Shown: positions 27,701-36,981 of the stretch, piece after piece | Position numbering within the stretch: position 1 is the stretch's first letter | Layout of the letters: each line of letters starts with the position of its first letter | Origin: Laterigemmans sp052161645 | Lineage (GTDB): Bacteria > Planctomycetota > Planctomycetia > Pirellulales > Pirellulaceae | Length of the DNA: 64,000 nt | Assembly: GCA_052161645.1 (NCBI GenBank) | Contig: CP197414.1 | Strand: one strand, 5' to 3' | Notes under the pieces: model-generated | Told to the model about the DNA's origin: nothing | Databases searched by the model: none | What the model saw: the letters and a program-made list of their open reading frames with translations, nothing else | Program-made: the position numbers and the translations under genes

Positions 27701-29206
27701 TTACCGCGGCAACGTTTCGGGGGGACTACTGCGAGCTTCTTCCAACAGTTTGCGATAAGTGGCTTGATCCGACAAAGCTTGCTGCCGCATCGCTTCGCCG
27801 ACGCGTTGGCCCGCTTTAAGGTCGGTCAACAGGGCTGGCAAACCGGTCGCCAGCTCGGGCCCCACCCGCGGCTGGAACCACTCCAGTTGGCCCCCTTTTC
27901 CCAGCACCACCAACGTCGGGGCCTCGGCAATTTTAAAAACGTCGCGCCCCACGGCGGCCAGATCGTCGATGCCTGGTAGCCCGACTCCCCAGCTGCGGAG
28001 CAACGTCTGCGTGGCGGTTGGATCACTAGCATCGGGTTCCGCCATCACAATCACAAATCGAACAGCGGACGTGGAACTGGTTGCTTCGCTATCGGCAATG
28101 CTTTGCAACACCCTTGCCGCCTGCTGCGAGGCGGGGTGATTGGCGATCCACAACAGCACGGTGTAATCACGATCGGAACCGCGCTGGTTGACACGAACCG
28201 CCGAGCCACGGTTGGCAGCCGGTCTGCGGGATCGCAGCTCAAACTCGGAGAGCCGGCTGCCCAAGAAGGGTGAAATCATCGGGGGTGGCGGTGGCACCAA
28301 CGCCTTCACGGCAAACTGATTGGGGCGGCGTGGTAAGTTCCAGTCGACCTCGGCGGCGATCGCAAACTGAGCCTCGCGCAATTCAATCGTTAATCGAACC
28401 TGACTCACGCTGGGGTCGCCACTCAGACCAGCACTCTCGCCGGGCAGTTCAACCCGCCGCAGCAGCAGCTTCTCCTGATCGACCCAAAAACGATAACGTA
28501 GCGCCTCGGCCGTCACGACCAAACAGCGGCAGGGACGCGCGTCGATCTCGGCCGGTTCGCCAAAACTCAACTGGGTTTGCTCCGAAAATAGGCCTGAAAG
28601 CGGTGCATCGGACAGCAGCAACTCCAGCTGAGGCGATGGGCCGCCCAAGCCGGCGGTGGAAAAGTGGGTCAGCAAGGGATCCGCGTAGATGTCGGCTAAA
28701 CCAAAATTTTGCCGATCAAAGGCCACGTCGACCATCTGTCCATCCAAGTTGTTGCTTAATGGATCATTGACGACCGCTCGTAACCTACCCCGCTCAATCG
28801 CCAGCTCGGCACCGTAAGCATGCATCCGCAAAGCCCGATTCCGCTGCAAGGCGACGGCCAGCGGCGCGTCATCCACGTGCTCGCGCCCCGCTCGGGTGTA
28901 ACTCAGCCGCACGATCCCCCGGTCCGAATAGTTTTCAGCCGACCGATATGTGGTGATCATTGCATCAAGAACTTGTCGTGGCGTATCATCCGTGCCGCTC
29001 ACAAAACGTGTTGACGAGCCACCCTCACCGGCGCCACCCTCACCGGCGGCACCATCGCTGATCGGTGCTGGCAGGTCGTTGGCGAAATTGACGGTTGCTG
29101 GTGAAGCATCCGGACCATCGTTTGGTTTGCCAGCACTGTCCCCGCCGCAACCCATGGCTGACGTGAACAAAATGACACAAACGGCCATAACTCGGGTTGA
29201 TCGCAT
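27701..29206 (-). CDS. Lipoprotein with DUF2092/LolA-like region and thioredoxin-like C-terminal domain
   Basis: 501 residues from the ATG at 29206, chosen because it yields a type II signal peptide (MRSTRVMAVCVILFTSAMGC) with the lipobox cysteine at 20. A Gly/Ala/Asp-rich spacer follows, then a region (about 70-310) with repeated beta patterns resembling DUF2092 periplasmic proteins. The last ~140 residues (from DYTVLLWIANHPASQQAARVLQ to the end) have a thioredoxin-fold pattern with VFKIAEAPTLVVLGKGGQLEW, but there is no CxxC, so redox activity is unlikely. Its 3' end faces DAHP synthase. The role is unknown; a periplasmic binding or carrier function is possible. Confidence 0.65.
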   Translation of the reverse strand: MRSTRVMAVCVILFTSAMGCGGDSAGKPNDGPDASPATVNFANDLPAPISDGAAGEGGAGEGGSSTRFVSGTDDTPRQVLDAMITTYRSAENYSDRGIVRLSYTRAGREHVDDAPLAVALQRNRALRMHAYGAELAIERGRLRAVVNDPLSNNLDGQMVDVAFDRQNFGLADIYADPLLTHFSTAGLGGPSPQLELLLSDAPLSGLFSEQTQLSFGEPAEIDARPCRCLVVTAEALRYRFWVDQEKLLLRRVELPGESAGLSGDPSVSQVRLTIELREAQFAIAAEVDWNLPRRPNQFAVKALVPPPPPMISPFLGSRLSEFELRSRRPAANRGSAVRVNQRGSDRDYTVLLWIANHPASQQAARVLQSIADSEATSSTSAVRFVIVMAEPDASDPTATQTLLRSWGVGLPGIDDLAAVGRDVFKIAEAPTLVVLGKGGQLEWFQPRVGPELATGLPALLTDLKAGQRVGEAMRQQALSDQATYRKLLEEARSSPPETLPR

Positions 29207-29294
29207 CGATTTGTAGCGGTCTAACAAGGGAAAGTGGACGAGCGTTGGTTTCATAACGTCCCTTTGTGGCAGACGACAAGAGAACTTACCAGGA

Positions 29295-30641
29295 ATGCAC
29301 TCACCAGAAATGCAAGGAACGATGCGGTTGACACACCCCCTGATTCAGATCGGCTTAGGCCGCTCCGAGGCGATCGACTTGCCCGCGTTTGCGGAAACAG
29401 AAATCTGGGAATTCCGGCCCAACCGGGGACCGGCGATTGTCGACGTTCGCAAAGCGGTAACTGAATGCGTCGAATCCCCCTGTGACTTTCCCGCAATTTC
29501 CCAGGCCGTTGTCGAGGGCGACCGCGTCGTGTTGGCCGTCGATGGCAATATCCCCGCCGTCGCCGAGGTGGTGGCTGGGGTGGTCGACGCGTTGCCCCTG
29601 CAGACTCTAGCACATCTATCGGTGTTGCTCTCGCAAGAAACGTCACCGCAGACCCTGGTTGAGGTCGTCGACGCGGTCGCTGACCGCGGTGAAGTGCTTG
29701 TTCACGACCCCCAGAATCGTGAACAACATGGTTACTTGGCTGCCAATGCGGCAGCCGACCCGATTTACCTCAATCGCCAATTGATCGAAGCCGACTTGGC
29801 GATTCCGATTATCACGGCACGCCCGGCTGGATCATTGGACCCCAACGTAATGGACGGCGGCGTGATGCCCGCCTTCGCCGATGCGGATACGCAAAACCGC
29901 TTGCGTCAGGAAACCATCGCCGCCGGCGGCGCCGACGATCGGGAAGCTGCCGAAGCCGCTTGGCTACTCGGCGTGCAAATGCTGGTCGCCGTGATGCCGA
30001 CGGCCCGCGCCGAAGTGGCTCAAGTGTTTGCCGGCACGCCCGCCGGTGTCCGCCGCCAAACAGACTTGGCCAATGCCGCCAATCATCGAGCAGATGTTGC
30101 TCATCGAGCAGATGTTTCAGAGCAAGGCCGCGAGGATTCGGTCGAGCAAGAGCCTGCCGCCGCAGCACTTGCCCACGACGCGCCCGCTTGCTCGCGAAAG
30201 GCCGAGTTGGTGTTTGCCTGTTTGGATGGCGACCGCCAACAACAGTCTTGGCAAAACGTCGCGCGAGCTCTGCATGTCGCTCGGCACTTGATCAATCCCG
30301 GCGGTACGATTGTGGTCACCTCGCACCTGGCCGCCCCGATCGGTCGTTCCTTGCGTCGGCTGGCCAGCACCGAGGATTGGGAGAAGACGCAAAAACGATT
30401 GGCTCGCGACGCCGGGCCCGACACCCTCGCGGCGACGTTGATTTCCCAGTTGCGTCAAGAAGGCCGCGTGCTGTTGATGAGCGACTTGGCTGCCGAACAA
30501 ATCGAATCGCTCGGTATCGGTGCGATCGAAACCCCCGAACAAATTAATCGGCTGATCCGCGGACATGTCACTTGCGCGGTAATTCGCAGTGCTCAATTTT
30601 GCGGAACCGCCCAATTTTGCCAACCAGCATCCACCGACTGA
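29295..30641 (+). CDS. LarA-like DUF2088 protein, probably not a functional lactate racemase
   Basis: 448 residues from the ATG at 29295; an ATG at 29322 preceded by AAGGAA is an equal option. The N-terminal half matches the LarA/DUF2088 fold (GDRVVLAVDGNIPAVAEVVAGVVDAL, EVLVHDPQNREQHGYLAANAAADPIYLNRQLIEADL). The segment that in LarA follows as HFFAGFSGGRKSILPG and carries the conserved His and Lys of the active site and cofactor lysine is replaced by RPAGSLDPNVMDGGVMPAF. The nickel-pincer cofactor attachment therefore looks lost. An insert of about 40 residues in the second half contains two 18-bp tandem copies (30084-30119). It may be a paralogue with a changed role. Confidence 0.75.
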   Translation: MHSPEMQGTMRLTHPLIQIGLGRSEAIDLPAFAETEIWEFRPNRGPAIVDVRKAVTECVESPCDFPAISQAVVEGDRVVLAVDGNIPAVAEVVAGVVDALPLQTLAHLSVLLSQETSPQTLVEVVDAVADRGEVLVHDPQNREQHGYLAANAAADPIYLNRQLIEADLAIPIITARPAGSLDPNVMDGGVMPAFADADTQNRLRQETIAAGGADDREAAEAAWLLGVQMLVAVMPTARAEVAQVFAGTPAGVRRQTDLANAANHRADVAHRADVSEQGREDSVEQEPAAAALAHDAPACSRKAELVFACLDGDRQQQSWQNVARALHVARHLINPGGTIVVTSHLAAPIGRSLRRLASTEDWEKTQKRLARDAGPDTLAATLISQLRQEGRVLLMSDLAAEQIESLGIGAIETPEQINRLIRGHVTCAVIRSAQFCGTAQFCQPASTD

Positions 30642-30741
30642 TACACTACAGAAAGCCGCATCGACAGCAACCTTGCCCGCTGTTCCTCACGTCTGCGTAC
30701 GTTTTCTCGCTGCCTAACCTTTTTACCCTGAGTCGCAATCG

Positions 30742-31731
30742 ATGGTCTCTCCACCCGAACAGGATTTTCAAGTCGGCCAATCGCTCAGCGAACGCTTTGA
30801 GTCGGGCGAATTGTTTGTGCCGTTTGGGGAATTAAGTTGGATCGATTTCCTGGGAACCGACCGGGGAGCCGTGCTGGGCAACCTGACCACCAATCACGTT
30901 CGCCAACTGCAACCGGGCCAGGGGCTGGAGACCTTTATCACGGAAGCTCGCGGCAAAGCGTTCGGTCACGGCACGGTCTACGCTCTTCCAGATCGTTTGC
31001 GGCTGGTCACGGTGCCGCACCAATTCGATCGCCTCTCCGCTCACATTGACCGCTACGTGATTCGCGAAGACTTGCAAATCGTCGACGCTTCGCAAACGCT
31101 CCATGCGGTGTTTTGGCCGGGAGTTGCCGGATCGCAATGGGCCCAGCGTTGGCAACTGCACCCCGCGGCGGCTCCCCTATTGGCACAGCAATCGATTCAA
31201 ATTGGCGAGGTCACCGCGGAGGCATATCAGGTACCCTGGACCCGCTCGGGCGATTGGCTGTTCGCCGTCCCCAAAGAGCACGCCGATGCGCTCGATGCCG
31301 CCTTGATTGCCGAAGATGTGCTGCCGGGCTCAGCAGCGATTGTCCATTGCGGACGCATTCGTCATCGCTTCCCCTGGTTTGGGATGGATTGCACCGAAGC
31401 CAATCTGCCGCAAGAGATGGATCGTGATGAGTTGGCGATTGACTTTAAGAAAGGCTGTTATTTGGGGCAGGAGACCATCGCCCGACTGGACGCCATGGGG
31501 CAGGTGCAAAAGAAACTGACGCTTTGGAAATTCGACTCGGCCCAAGTCCCCACCCCGGGAATGGAATTGCGTGCGGGAGACAAAGTGGTCGCCACGGTGA
31601 CTTCTGGCACCTTCTGTTTCGACCACGGCGCGCCGCTGGCCCTCTGCACCGCCCGCCGCAGCCACTTCGCTCCCGGTGCCACCGCCGACAGCCCGATCGG
31701 CCCGGCCACCGTGATAAACACTGAGGATTAG
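30742..31731 (+). CDS. ygfZ: YgfZ/GcvT-like folate-binding protein
   Basis: 329 residues. It has the three-domain aminomethyltransferase-like fold and the YgfZ signature KKGCYLGQETIAR at about residue 236, which contains the conserved cysteine. The N-terminal WIDFLGTDRGAVLGNLTTNHVRQLQPGQ is the folate-binding domain start. YgfZ helps make or repair certain Fe-S clusters (for example in MiaB); the window also encodes the Fe-S enzyme aconitase. It begins 100 nt after the LarA-like gene. Confidence 0.92.
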   Translation: MVSPPEQDFQVGQSLSERFESGELFVPFGELSWIDFLGTDRGAVLGNLTTNHVRQLQPGQGLETFITEARGKAFGHGTVYALPDRLRLVTVPHQFDRLSAHIDRYVIREDLQIVDASQTLHAVFWPGVAGSQWAQRWQLHPAAAPLLAQQSIQIGEVTAEAYQVPWTRSGDWLFAVPKEHADALDAALIAEDVLPGSAAIVHCGRIRHRFPWFGMDCTEANLPQEMDRDELAIDFKKGCYLGQETIARLDAMGQVQKKLTLWKFDSAQVPTPGMELRAGDKVVATVTSGTFCFDHGAPLALCTARRSHFAPGATADSPIGPATVINTED

Positions 31732-31840
31732 CAGGAAACCTAGGCTTCTCGCATCTTGCCGGCGGTTGATTTACAATCGAAGCCCGTTGTTTCAGCGCGC
31801 AAGCCACTTACCTCCCTCAGAAACTGACTTTACCCGCCCC

Positions 31841-33121
31841 ATGATCACGCCCACAACGTTCCGGCTCGGATTGATGATGTTTCTCCAGTTCTTCATCTGG
31901 GGAGCTTGGTATGTCACCATCGGCAATTTCTTAGAAGCACGCGAGATGGGAGATTGGATCGGCTGGGCATACACCATCGCTCCCATCGCGGCGGTCGTTT
32001 CACCTTTCTTTCTCGGCATGATCGCTGACCGATATTTTGCCAGCGAACGCGTGCTGGGGGTGATGCACCTGCTCGGCGGTGCAGTCATGTTGGCTGTCCC
32101 CTCGGTTGTCGACATGGGGCCCGACGTTGTGATTGGTTTGTTGTTTGTGCATACGCTTTGTTACATGCCCACGCTGGGGCTAACCAACACCTTAACGTTT
32201 CATAATATTGTCAACCAAGAACGTGAGTTCCCCTTCATCCGCGTATTCGGCACCGTGGGCTGGATTGTGGCGGGGATTTTTGTCAGCAAGTACCTCAAGG
32301 CAGACACTGACATTTCGCAATTCTACGTCACCGGGGGCGCGGCAATCCTGTTGGGCTTGTACAGCTTTACGCTTCCACATACGCCTCCGCCGGCTGCCGG
32401 CAAAGAGGCTTCCGTGCGAGAGATTCTCGGCCTCGATGCCCTTGCGCTGATGAAACAACCCTCCTTCGCCGTGTTCATCGTGGCTTCCTTCCTAATCTGC
32501 ATTCCTCTGGCAGCCTACTATGCGTTCGCCCCGATTTACACCGGTAAAGTCGGCTTCGACGAGCCCGCTTACGTGATGAGTTACGGGCAAATGTCAGAGA
32601 TCTTTTTCATGCTGGCAATGCCGCTGTTCTTCGCATTTTTGGGTGTCAAGTGGATGCTGGTTGTCGGCATGGCCGCTTGGGTTTTGCGTTACGGTCTATT
32701 CGCTGCCGCCGATGGCTCCGATGTCCAGTGGATGGTATTCAGCGGCATCTTGCTGCACGGCATTTGTTACGACTTTTTCTTTGTCACTGGTTTCATCTAT
32801 ACCGACAAAAAGTGCGACAAGCAGATTCGCGGTCAAGCGCAAGGGCTATTGGTGTTGATTACCCAAGGATTGGGGCTGGGGATTGGTGCCCAAATTGTGG
32901 CCAAGATCAAAGAGTCTTACACCACCACCGTCGGCGAAGAAACCATCGTCGATTGGTATTCGATTTGGATGATCGCCAGCGTGGCCGCCGGTGCTGTTAT
33001 GTTCCTCTTTTTGATCCTCTTCCACGATCGCGTCGCGGTCAGTGATGAGGATAAACCGGCAATCTCTGACGCAGATGTCGCCGAAGGCTGGTCGAGTTCG
33101 GTGAGAACTGGCGAAGTCTAA
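31841..33121 (+). CDS. NupG-type nucleoside:H+ symporter family MFS protein
   Basis: 426 residues from the ATG at 31841; the frame is open to 31766 but the extra 25 residues are not membrane-like. It has about twelve transmembrane segments. RLGLMMFLQFFIWGAWYVTIGNFLE, MIADRYFASERVLGVMHLLGGA, PTLGLTNTLTFHNI and FPFIRVFGTVGWIVAGIF are hallmarks of the Nuc_H_symport group, expanded in planctomycetes. Import of nucleosides or related small molecules is likely but the substrate is unproven. The C-terminal cytoplasmic tail is acidic. Confidence 0.86.
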   Translation: MITPTTFRLGLMMFLQFFIWGAWYVTIGNFLEAREMGDWIGWAYTIAPIAAVVSPFFLGMIADRYFASERVLGVMHLLGGAVMLAVPSVVDMGPDVVIGLLFVHTLCYMPTLGLTNTLTFHNIVNQEREFPFIRVFGTVGWIVAGIFVSKYLKADTDISQFYVTGGAAILLGLYSFTLPHTPPPAAGKEASVREILGLDALALMKQPSFAVFIVASFLICIPLAAYYAFAPIYTGKVGFDEPAYVMSYGQMSEIFFMLAMPLFFAFLGVKWMLVVGMAAWVLRYGLFAAADGSDVQWMVFSGILLHGICYDFFFVTGFIYTDKKCDKQIRGQAQGLLVLITQGLGLGIGAQIVAKIKESYTTTVGEETIVDWYSIWMIASVAAGAVMFLFLILFHDRVAVSDEDKPAISDADVAEGWSSSVRTGEV

Positions 33122-33161
33122 ACTGTTTTTTTCTACTTGGCTTTACTTCAAAGCAAATTGC

Positions 33162-35741
33162 ATGCGATTGCCCCACTTCGTCGCCCCGGCACTGTTTTGC
33201 TGGGTCGTGACGTTCGGCCTAACCGCCAACCTCGTGGCCCAACTGTCCGGCACACCAGCAGCGCTGGACAAAAAGCAGTTGCTCGACAAACAACAGTTGC
33301 TCGAGGCGCAAACTTTCTGGGACAATCGCGATTGGGACTGGTATCAGGAAAACATCCCTTTCCTTGATAGTCCAGACGACGCGATCAATTCGACATACTA
33401 TTACCGCTGGGAAGTCGTTACCAAACATTTGACCTATGGCTCGCCGCAAAGCGGATACAGCTATACGGAGTTTATTGATCGACCTTTTTGGTCGGGAACT
33501 TATGGTGCGATCAGCTGTCCCGCCGGCCACCAACTGTATGAGGTTCGCTGGCTGCGCAACAAGGCATACGCGCAAGACTACGCCCGCTATTGGTTCCAAA
33601 CTCCGGGTGCCCAGCCTCGCAACTACAGCACGTGGTTGGCCGATTCCGTTTGGGCGGTGCAAATGGCTCACGGCGACCGCCCTTTTGCACTCGAATTGTT
33701 GCCCGCTTTAGCTGAAAATTACAAAGCCTGGAAAGCGAGCCATTACGTGCCCGAAGTCGGCATGTTCTGGCAGACCGGCCATGATGATGGCATGGAATTC
33801 AACATCAACAGTCGCCAGACGCAAGACATTCTTCGCGGTGCCCCCAGCTACCGCCCCTCGTTCAATGCTTACATGTACGGGGACGCGGTCGCATTGGCGA
33901 AACTTTATGAACTAGCCGGCGAACCACAACGTGCGGCCGAATACCGCCAACAAGCGGATGATCTAAAGCTGTTGGTTGAAAATAAATTATGGGATCCCCA
34001 GCGTCGCTTTTTCTTTCCAATGTTTAAGCAAGACGAGCAGCGTGATGGCTTTGTCAACGAGGCGCTCACGCTGACTTATCAGACGGGCAAATACGCCAGC
34101 AGCCCACACGGACGCGAGTTGATCGGCTACGTCCCCTGGCAATTTAACCTGCCTGCTGACCGAGATGACTTTGCCAGCGCTTGGCGGTTTTTGCTCGATC
34201 GTGATTACTTCTGGGCCGACTATGGGCCATCCTTTGTCGAACGCCGCGACCCGCAGTTCTTAATCACTGACTATTGCTGCTGGTGGAGCGGCCAGTCATG
34301 GCCATACGCCACCACACAGACTCTGGTGGCGATGGCAAATTTGCTGAATAACTACTCACAAAATGCGATTGATAGCGAAGACTACTTCCAAGTCCTCAAG
34401 ACCTACTCGCTGACACATCGCAAAGATGGTCGCCCCTACATTGCCGAAGCGGCCAACCCCGACACTGGTTCTTGGCAAGGGTATGACAATTACAATCACA
34501 GTGAACACTATTTACACTCTGGCTATTGCGATTTAATCGTCACCGGGTTAGCCGGATTGAGACCTCGCGATGATGAGATGCTGGAAGTCAATCCGCTGCT
34601 CCCCGCCGCTTGGGATTATTTTGCTTTAGTCGACATTCCCTATCGCGATCGTTTGGTCTCGATCATCTGGGATCGCGCCGGGGATCGTTATGGAATGGGA
34701 GCCGGTATGCATTTAGTGGTTGATGGGAAAACAATCGCAGCGGCGGCAGAAGTGTCGCGATTGGAAGTTCCGTTACCTGAAAAATTGGCCGCTTCGGTAA
34801 CACCTCCCCGCTACAACTTTGCCGTCAACAACGAGGGTAGTTTTTACCCACAAATGAAAGCTTCACACACCGGCCGCGGCACTTCGCCGATGACCCTGCA
34901 AGATGGCAATTACTGGTATCACATTACACCGCCAAACCGCTGGACCAACGACGGCTCGGACCGCGCGCAAGAGTGGTTGGAAATTGACTTCGGAACGCCG
35001 CGATATCTAGATGAAGCGGTGTTGTATCCGCTCGATGACGGCCAACAGATCGTGCCTCCCGCCGCGATTTCCCTTGAATATTGGCAGGACGACAACTGGC
35101 AACCAGTGTCTGAACGAAAACGTCGCCCGCAACAGATCACCGGCAGACGGGCTAACCATATTTATTTTGAAATGGTCAAGACAACGCGTCTTCGCGCACT
35201 GCTCACACCCGCCGAGCAAGCGGCAACCGGGTTGACCGAATTCGCCGCCTGGGGCCCGCAACGCGACACCGACTTGACACCACCGTCGCCCCCCTCGAGC
35301 CTCGCCACCAATGTCACGGGAGATGGCTTTCCCCGCGCGACCGCTTCGCATACGTCACCCTACGACCGCGTGGAGTTTGCCAATGATGGCAAGATCAACT
35401 ATCGCCCAACTCCCAACAACCGCTGGACCGCTTATCAATCTCCCGACTCCAGCGATTGGCTGGAGATCGATTTTGGTAAAGCGGAACAAGTCCAACGCAT
35501 CGAATTACATTTGTATGACGACCGCGGCGGCGTACAAGCACCAACGGCTTACACCCTCGAGTACTGGGACCAGTCTGTTTGGAAGCCTGTCGCCAATTTG
35601 CAAACCAACCCGGTCCAGCCTCAGGGAGGCGCGATGAACACAGCCACTTTCACTCCCGTCACCACAAAGAAAATCCGCGTGGTTTTTCAGCATCGTGGTC
35701 CAGCGCGGAGCGGGCTGACGGAAATCAACGTCTGGCCCTAG
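33162..35741 (+). CDS. Secreted MGH1-like six-hairpin glycosidase with two discoidin-like domains
   Basis: 859 residues. A signal peptide (MRLPHFVAPALFCWVVTFGL, cleaved near LVA-QL) indicates export. Residues ~35-480 form an (alpha/alpha)6 glycosidase domain of the MGH1 type (WDNRDWDWYQENIPFLDSPD, NSTYYYRWEVVTKHLTYG, DYCCWWSGQSWPYATTQTLVAMANLLNNY). A beta-sandwich region follows (about 480-560). Two related modules at about 570-700 and 715-859 share NYWYHITPPNRWTN / NYRPTPNNRWTAY and WLEIDFGTP / WLEIDFGKA, a F5/8 type C-like carbohydrate-binding pattern. The likely role is breakdown of a complex polysaccharide or glycan outside the cell. It converges on the SppA-like gene with a 4-nt gap. Confidence 0.85.
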   Translation: MRLPHFVAPALFCWVVTFGLTANLVAQLSGTPAALDKKQLLDKQQLLEAQTFWDNRDWDWYQENIPFLDSPDDAINSTYYYRWEVVTKHLTYGSPQSGYSYTEFIDRPFWSGTYGAISCPAGHQLYEVRWLRNKAYAQDYARYWFQTPGAQPRNYSTWLADSVWAVQMAHGDRPFALELLPALAENYKAWKASHYVPEVGMFWQTGHDDGMEFNINSRQTQDILRGAPSYRPSFNAYMYGDAVALAKLYELAGEPQRAAEYRQQADDLKLLVENKLWDPQRRFFFPMFKQDEQRDGFVNEALTLTYQTGKYASSPHGRELIGYVPWQFNLPADRDDFASAWRFLLDRDYFWADYGPSFVERRDPQFLITDYCCWWSGQSWPYATTQTLVAMANLLNNYSQNAIDSEDYFQVLKTYSLTHRKDGRPYIAEAANPDTGSWQGYDNYNHSEHYLHSGYCDLIVTGLAGLRPRDDEMLEVNPLLPAAWDYFALVDIPYRDRLVSIIWDRAGDRYGMGAGMHLVVDGKTIAAAAEVSRLEVPLPEKLAASVTPPRYNFAVNNEGSFYPQMKASHTGRGTSPMTLQDGNYWYHITPPNRWTNDGSDRAQEWLEIDFGTPRYLDEAVLYPLDDGQQIVPPAAISLEYWQDDNWQPVSERKRRPQQITGRRANHIYFEMVKTTRLRALLTPAEQAATGLTEFAAWGPQRDTDLTPPSPPSSLATNVTGDGFPRATASHTSPYDRVEFANDGKINYRPTPNNRWTAYQSPDSSDWLEIDFGKAEQVQRIELHLYDDRGGVQAPTAYTLEYWDQSVWKPVANLQTNPVQPQGGAMNTATFTPVTTKKIRVVFQHRGPARSGLTEINVWP

Positions 35742-35745
35742 GCTG

Positions 35746-36786
35746 TTAATGTGCATACGTTGGGTTGGGCTGCCACAGGTACATAAATGTCGGCAGTTTT
35801 GCTCGGCTAATCCCGGGGATATCCAGCGGCAGCAGCTCACCTTCCGAAGGCCGATTAGGAGTAATGGCGTACGGTGTTTCGCCACGATCGCGGCAGCGAT
35901 GCAACAACACCGGTCGAGCCACACCGCAGCCCGCTTGAGTCGCCGCAATCTCAATCGCTTCGTCGAGGTAGCCCACAGTATCGATCAATCCCAAATTCTC
36001 CGCTTGTGGGGCCGTGAGGATCCGCCCATCCAGGTATGGCTCATCTCCCTTGAGCGCTAGGCCTCGGCCAACCTCGATTCGCTGATGAAAACGCGTTTGA
36101 AAGTCGTCGGCAATTTGCTGCAAAATGTCTCGCGACTCGCCTGGCATCCGCCGCAGCGGCGAACCAATATCGACTTGCGAACCACTCTTCACCTGCACGC
36201 CGATAATACTGAGATTGCTGAGGAAATCCTCCATCTCGTAGGCGTTAAAAATAACACCGATTCCCCCCGTCACCGTCGTTGGATGGGCCACGATCAGATC
36301 GGCACCGGTGGCCAGATAATAGGCGCCGCCAGCTCCCACGTCCATTAAACAAGCGACCACCGGAAGTCCCGTTTCTTGCTTGAACTGCTGTAGGTCGCGC
36401 CACATGATGTCGCAGGCGGTCACGCCTCCGCCGGGAGAATTAATCCGCACCACCACCGCCCGAATGTCGCGGTGCCGCCGCACGTAATCGAGCTTGGCGC
36501 GAAAATCGGCGACCGGGTTGGTGCCCAACGACATGAGGCCAATGAGGTTGTCGTTGACCATCAAGCCATCCACGTCAACGATGCCAATTTTGGTTGCGCA
36601 ATTGCGAACCGCCCCCACTGGCATCTCAATGATCGGACTGGAGTCGACGGCCGGCGTGGTCGCTTGAATTAACTCGGTTCTAACGGTGATCGGATCGGGG
36701 ATTTTGCATCCGCCGCTGGCAAGGCCAATGCACACAGCCCCGCTGGTGACCAACGTCAACCAACTATTTTTTTTGCTTCTGAGCAC
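35746..36786 (-). CDS. SppA/ClpP-fold protein (S49-like), catalytic dyad apparently lost
   Basis: 346 residues. A hydrophobic N-terminal segment (about 9-25) with a possible lipoprotein Cys (ASGGC) is followed by an S49 crotonase-like fold: VVVRINSPGGGV, VVACLMDVGAGGAYYLATGADLIVAHPTTVTGGIGVIF, VQVKSGSQVDIGSPLRRMPGE and DGRILTAPQAENLGLIDTVGYLDEAI. Compared with signal peptide peptidase A of Bacillus subtilis, recalled from memory (nucleophile in AASGGYY, lysine in GAHKDI), the Ser position is Gly (GAGGAYY) and the Lys position is Val (GSQVDI). It therefore looks like a pseudoprotease or a non-catalytic scaffold. The fold assignment is strong; the loss of activity is by-eye. Confidence 0.85.
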   Translation of the reverse strand: MLRSKKNSWLTLVTSGAVCIGLASGGCKIPDPITVRTELIQATTPAVDSSPIIEMPVGAVRNCATKIGIVDVDGLMVNDNLIGLMSLGTNPVADFRAKLDYVRRHRDIRAVVVRINSPGGGVTACDIMWRDLQQFKQETGLPVVACLMDVGAGGAYYLATGADLIVAHPTTVTGGIGVIFNAYEMEDFLSNLSIIGVQVKSGSQVDIGSPLRRMPGESRDILQQIADDFQTRFHQRIEVGRGLALKGDEPYLDGRILTAPQAENLGLIDTVGYLDEAIEIAATQAGCGVARPVLLHRCRDRGETPYAITPNRPSEGELLPLDIPGISRAKLPTFMYLWQPNPTYAH

Positions 36787-36981
36787 TTCCGTGTCCCCAG
36801 TGGCCGTCGAGTAAATTGCTGCGGCCTACAATTATCCAACGCCGCTATTTATTCAGTTTCGTGTTTCGCGAACCTCCAGGACATGGAATTATCGCGACAG
36901 ACCCTAGACCTGTCGGCGGCGGGCGGAACAATAAGGCTATCCGCTATGATTGGTTCAAACCTTCGCTAAGTGAGTTTGATT

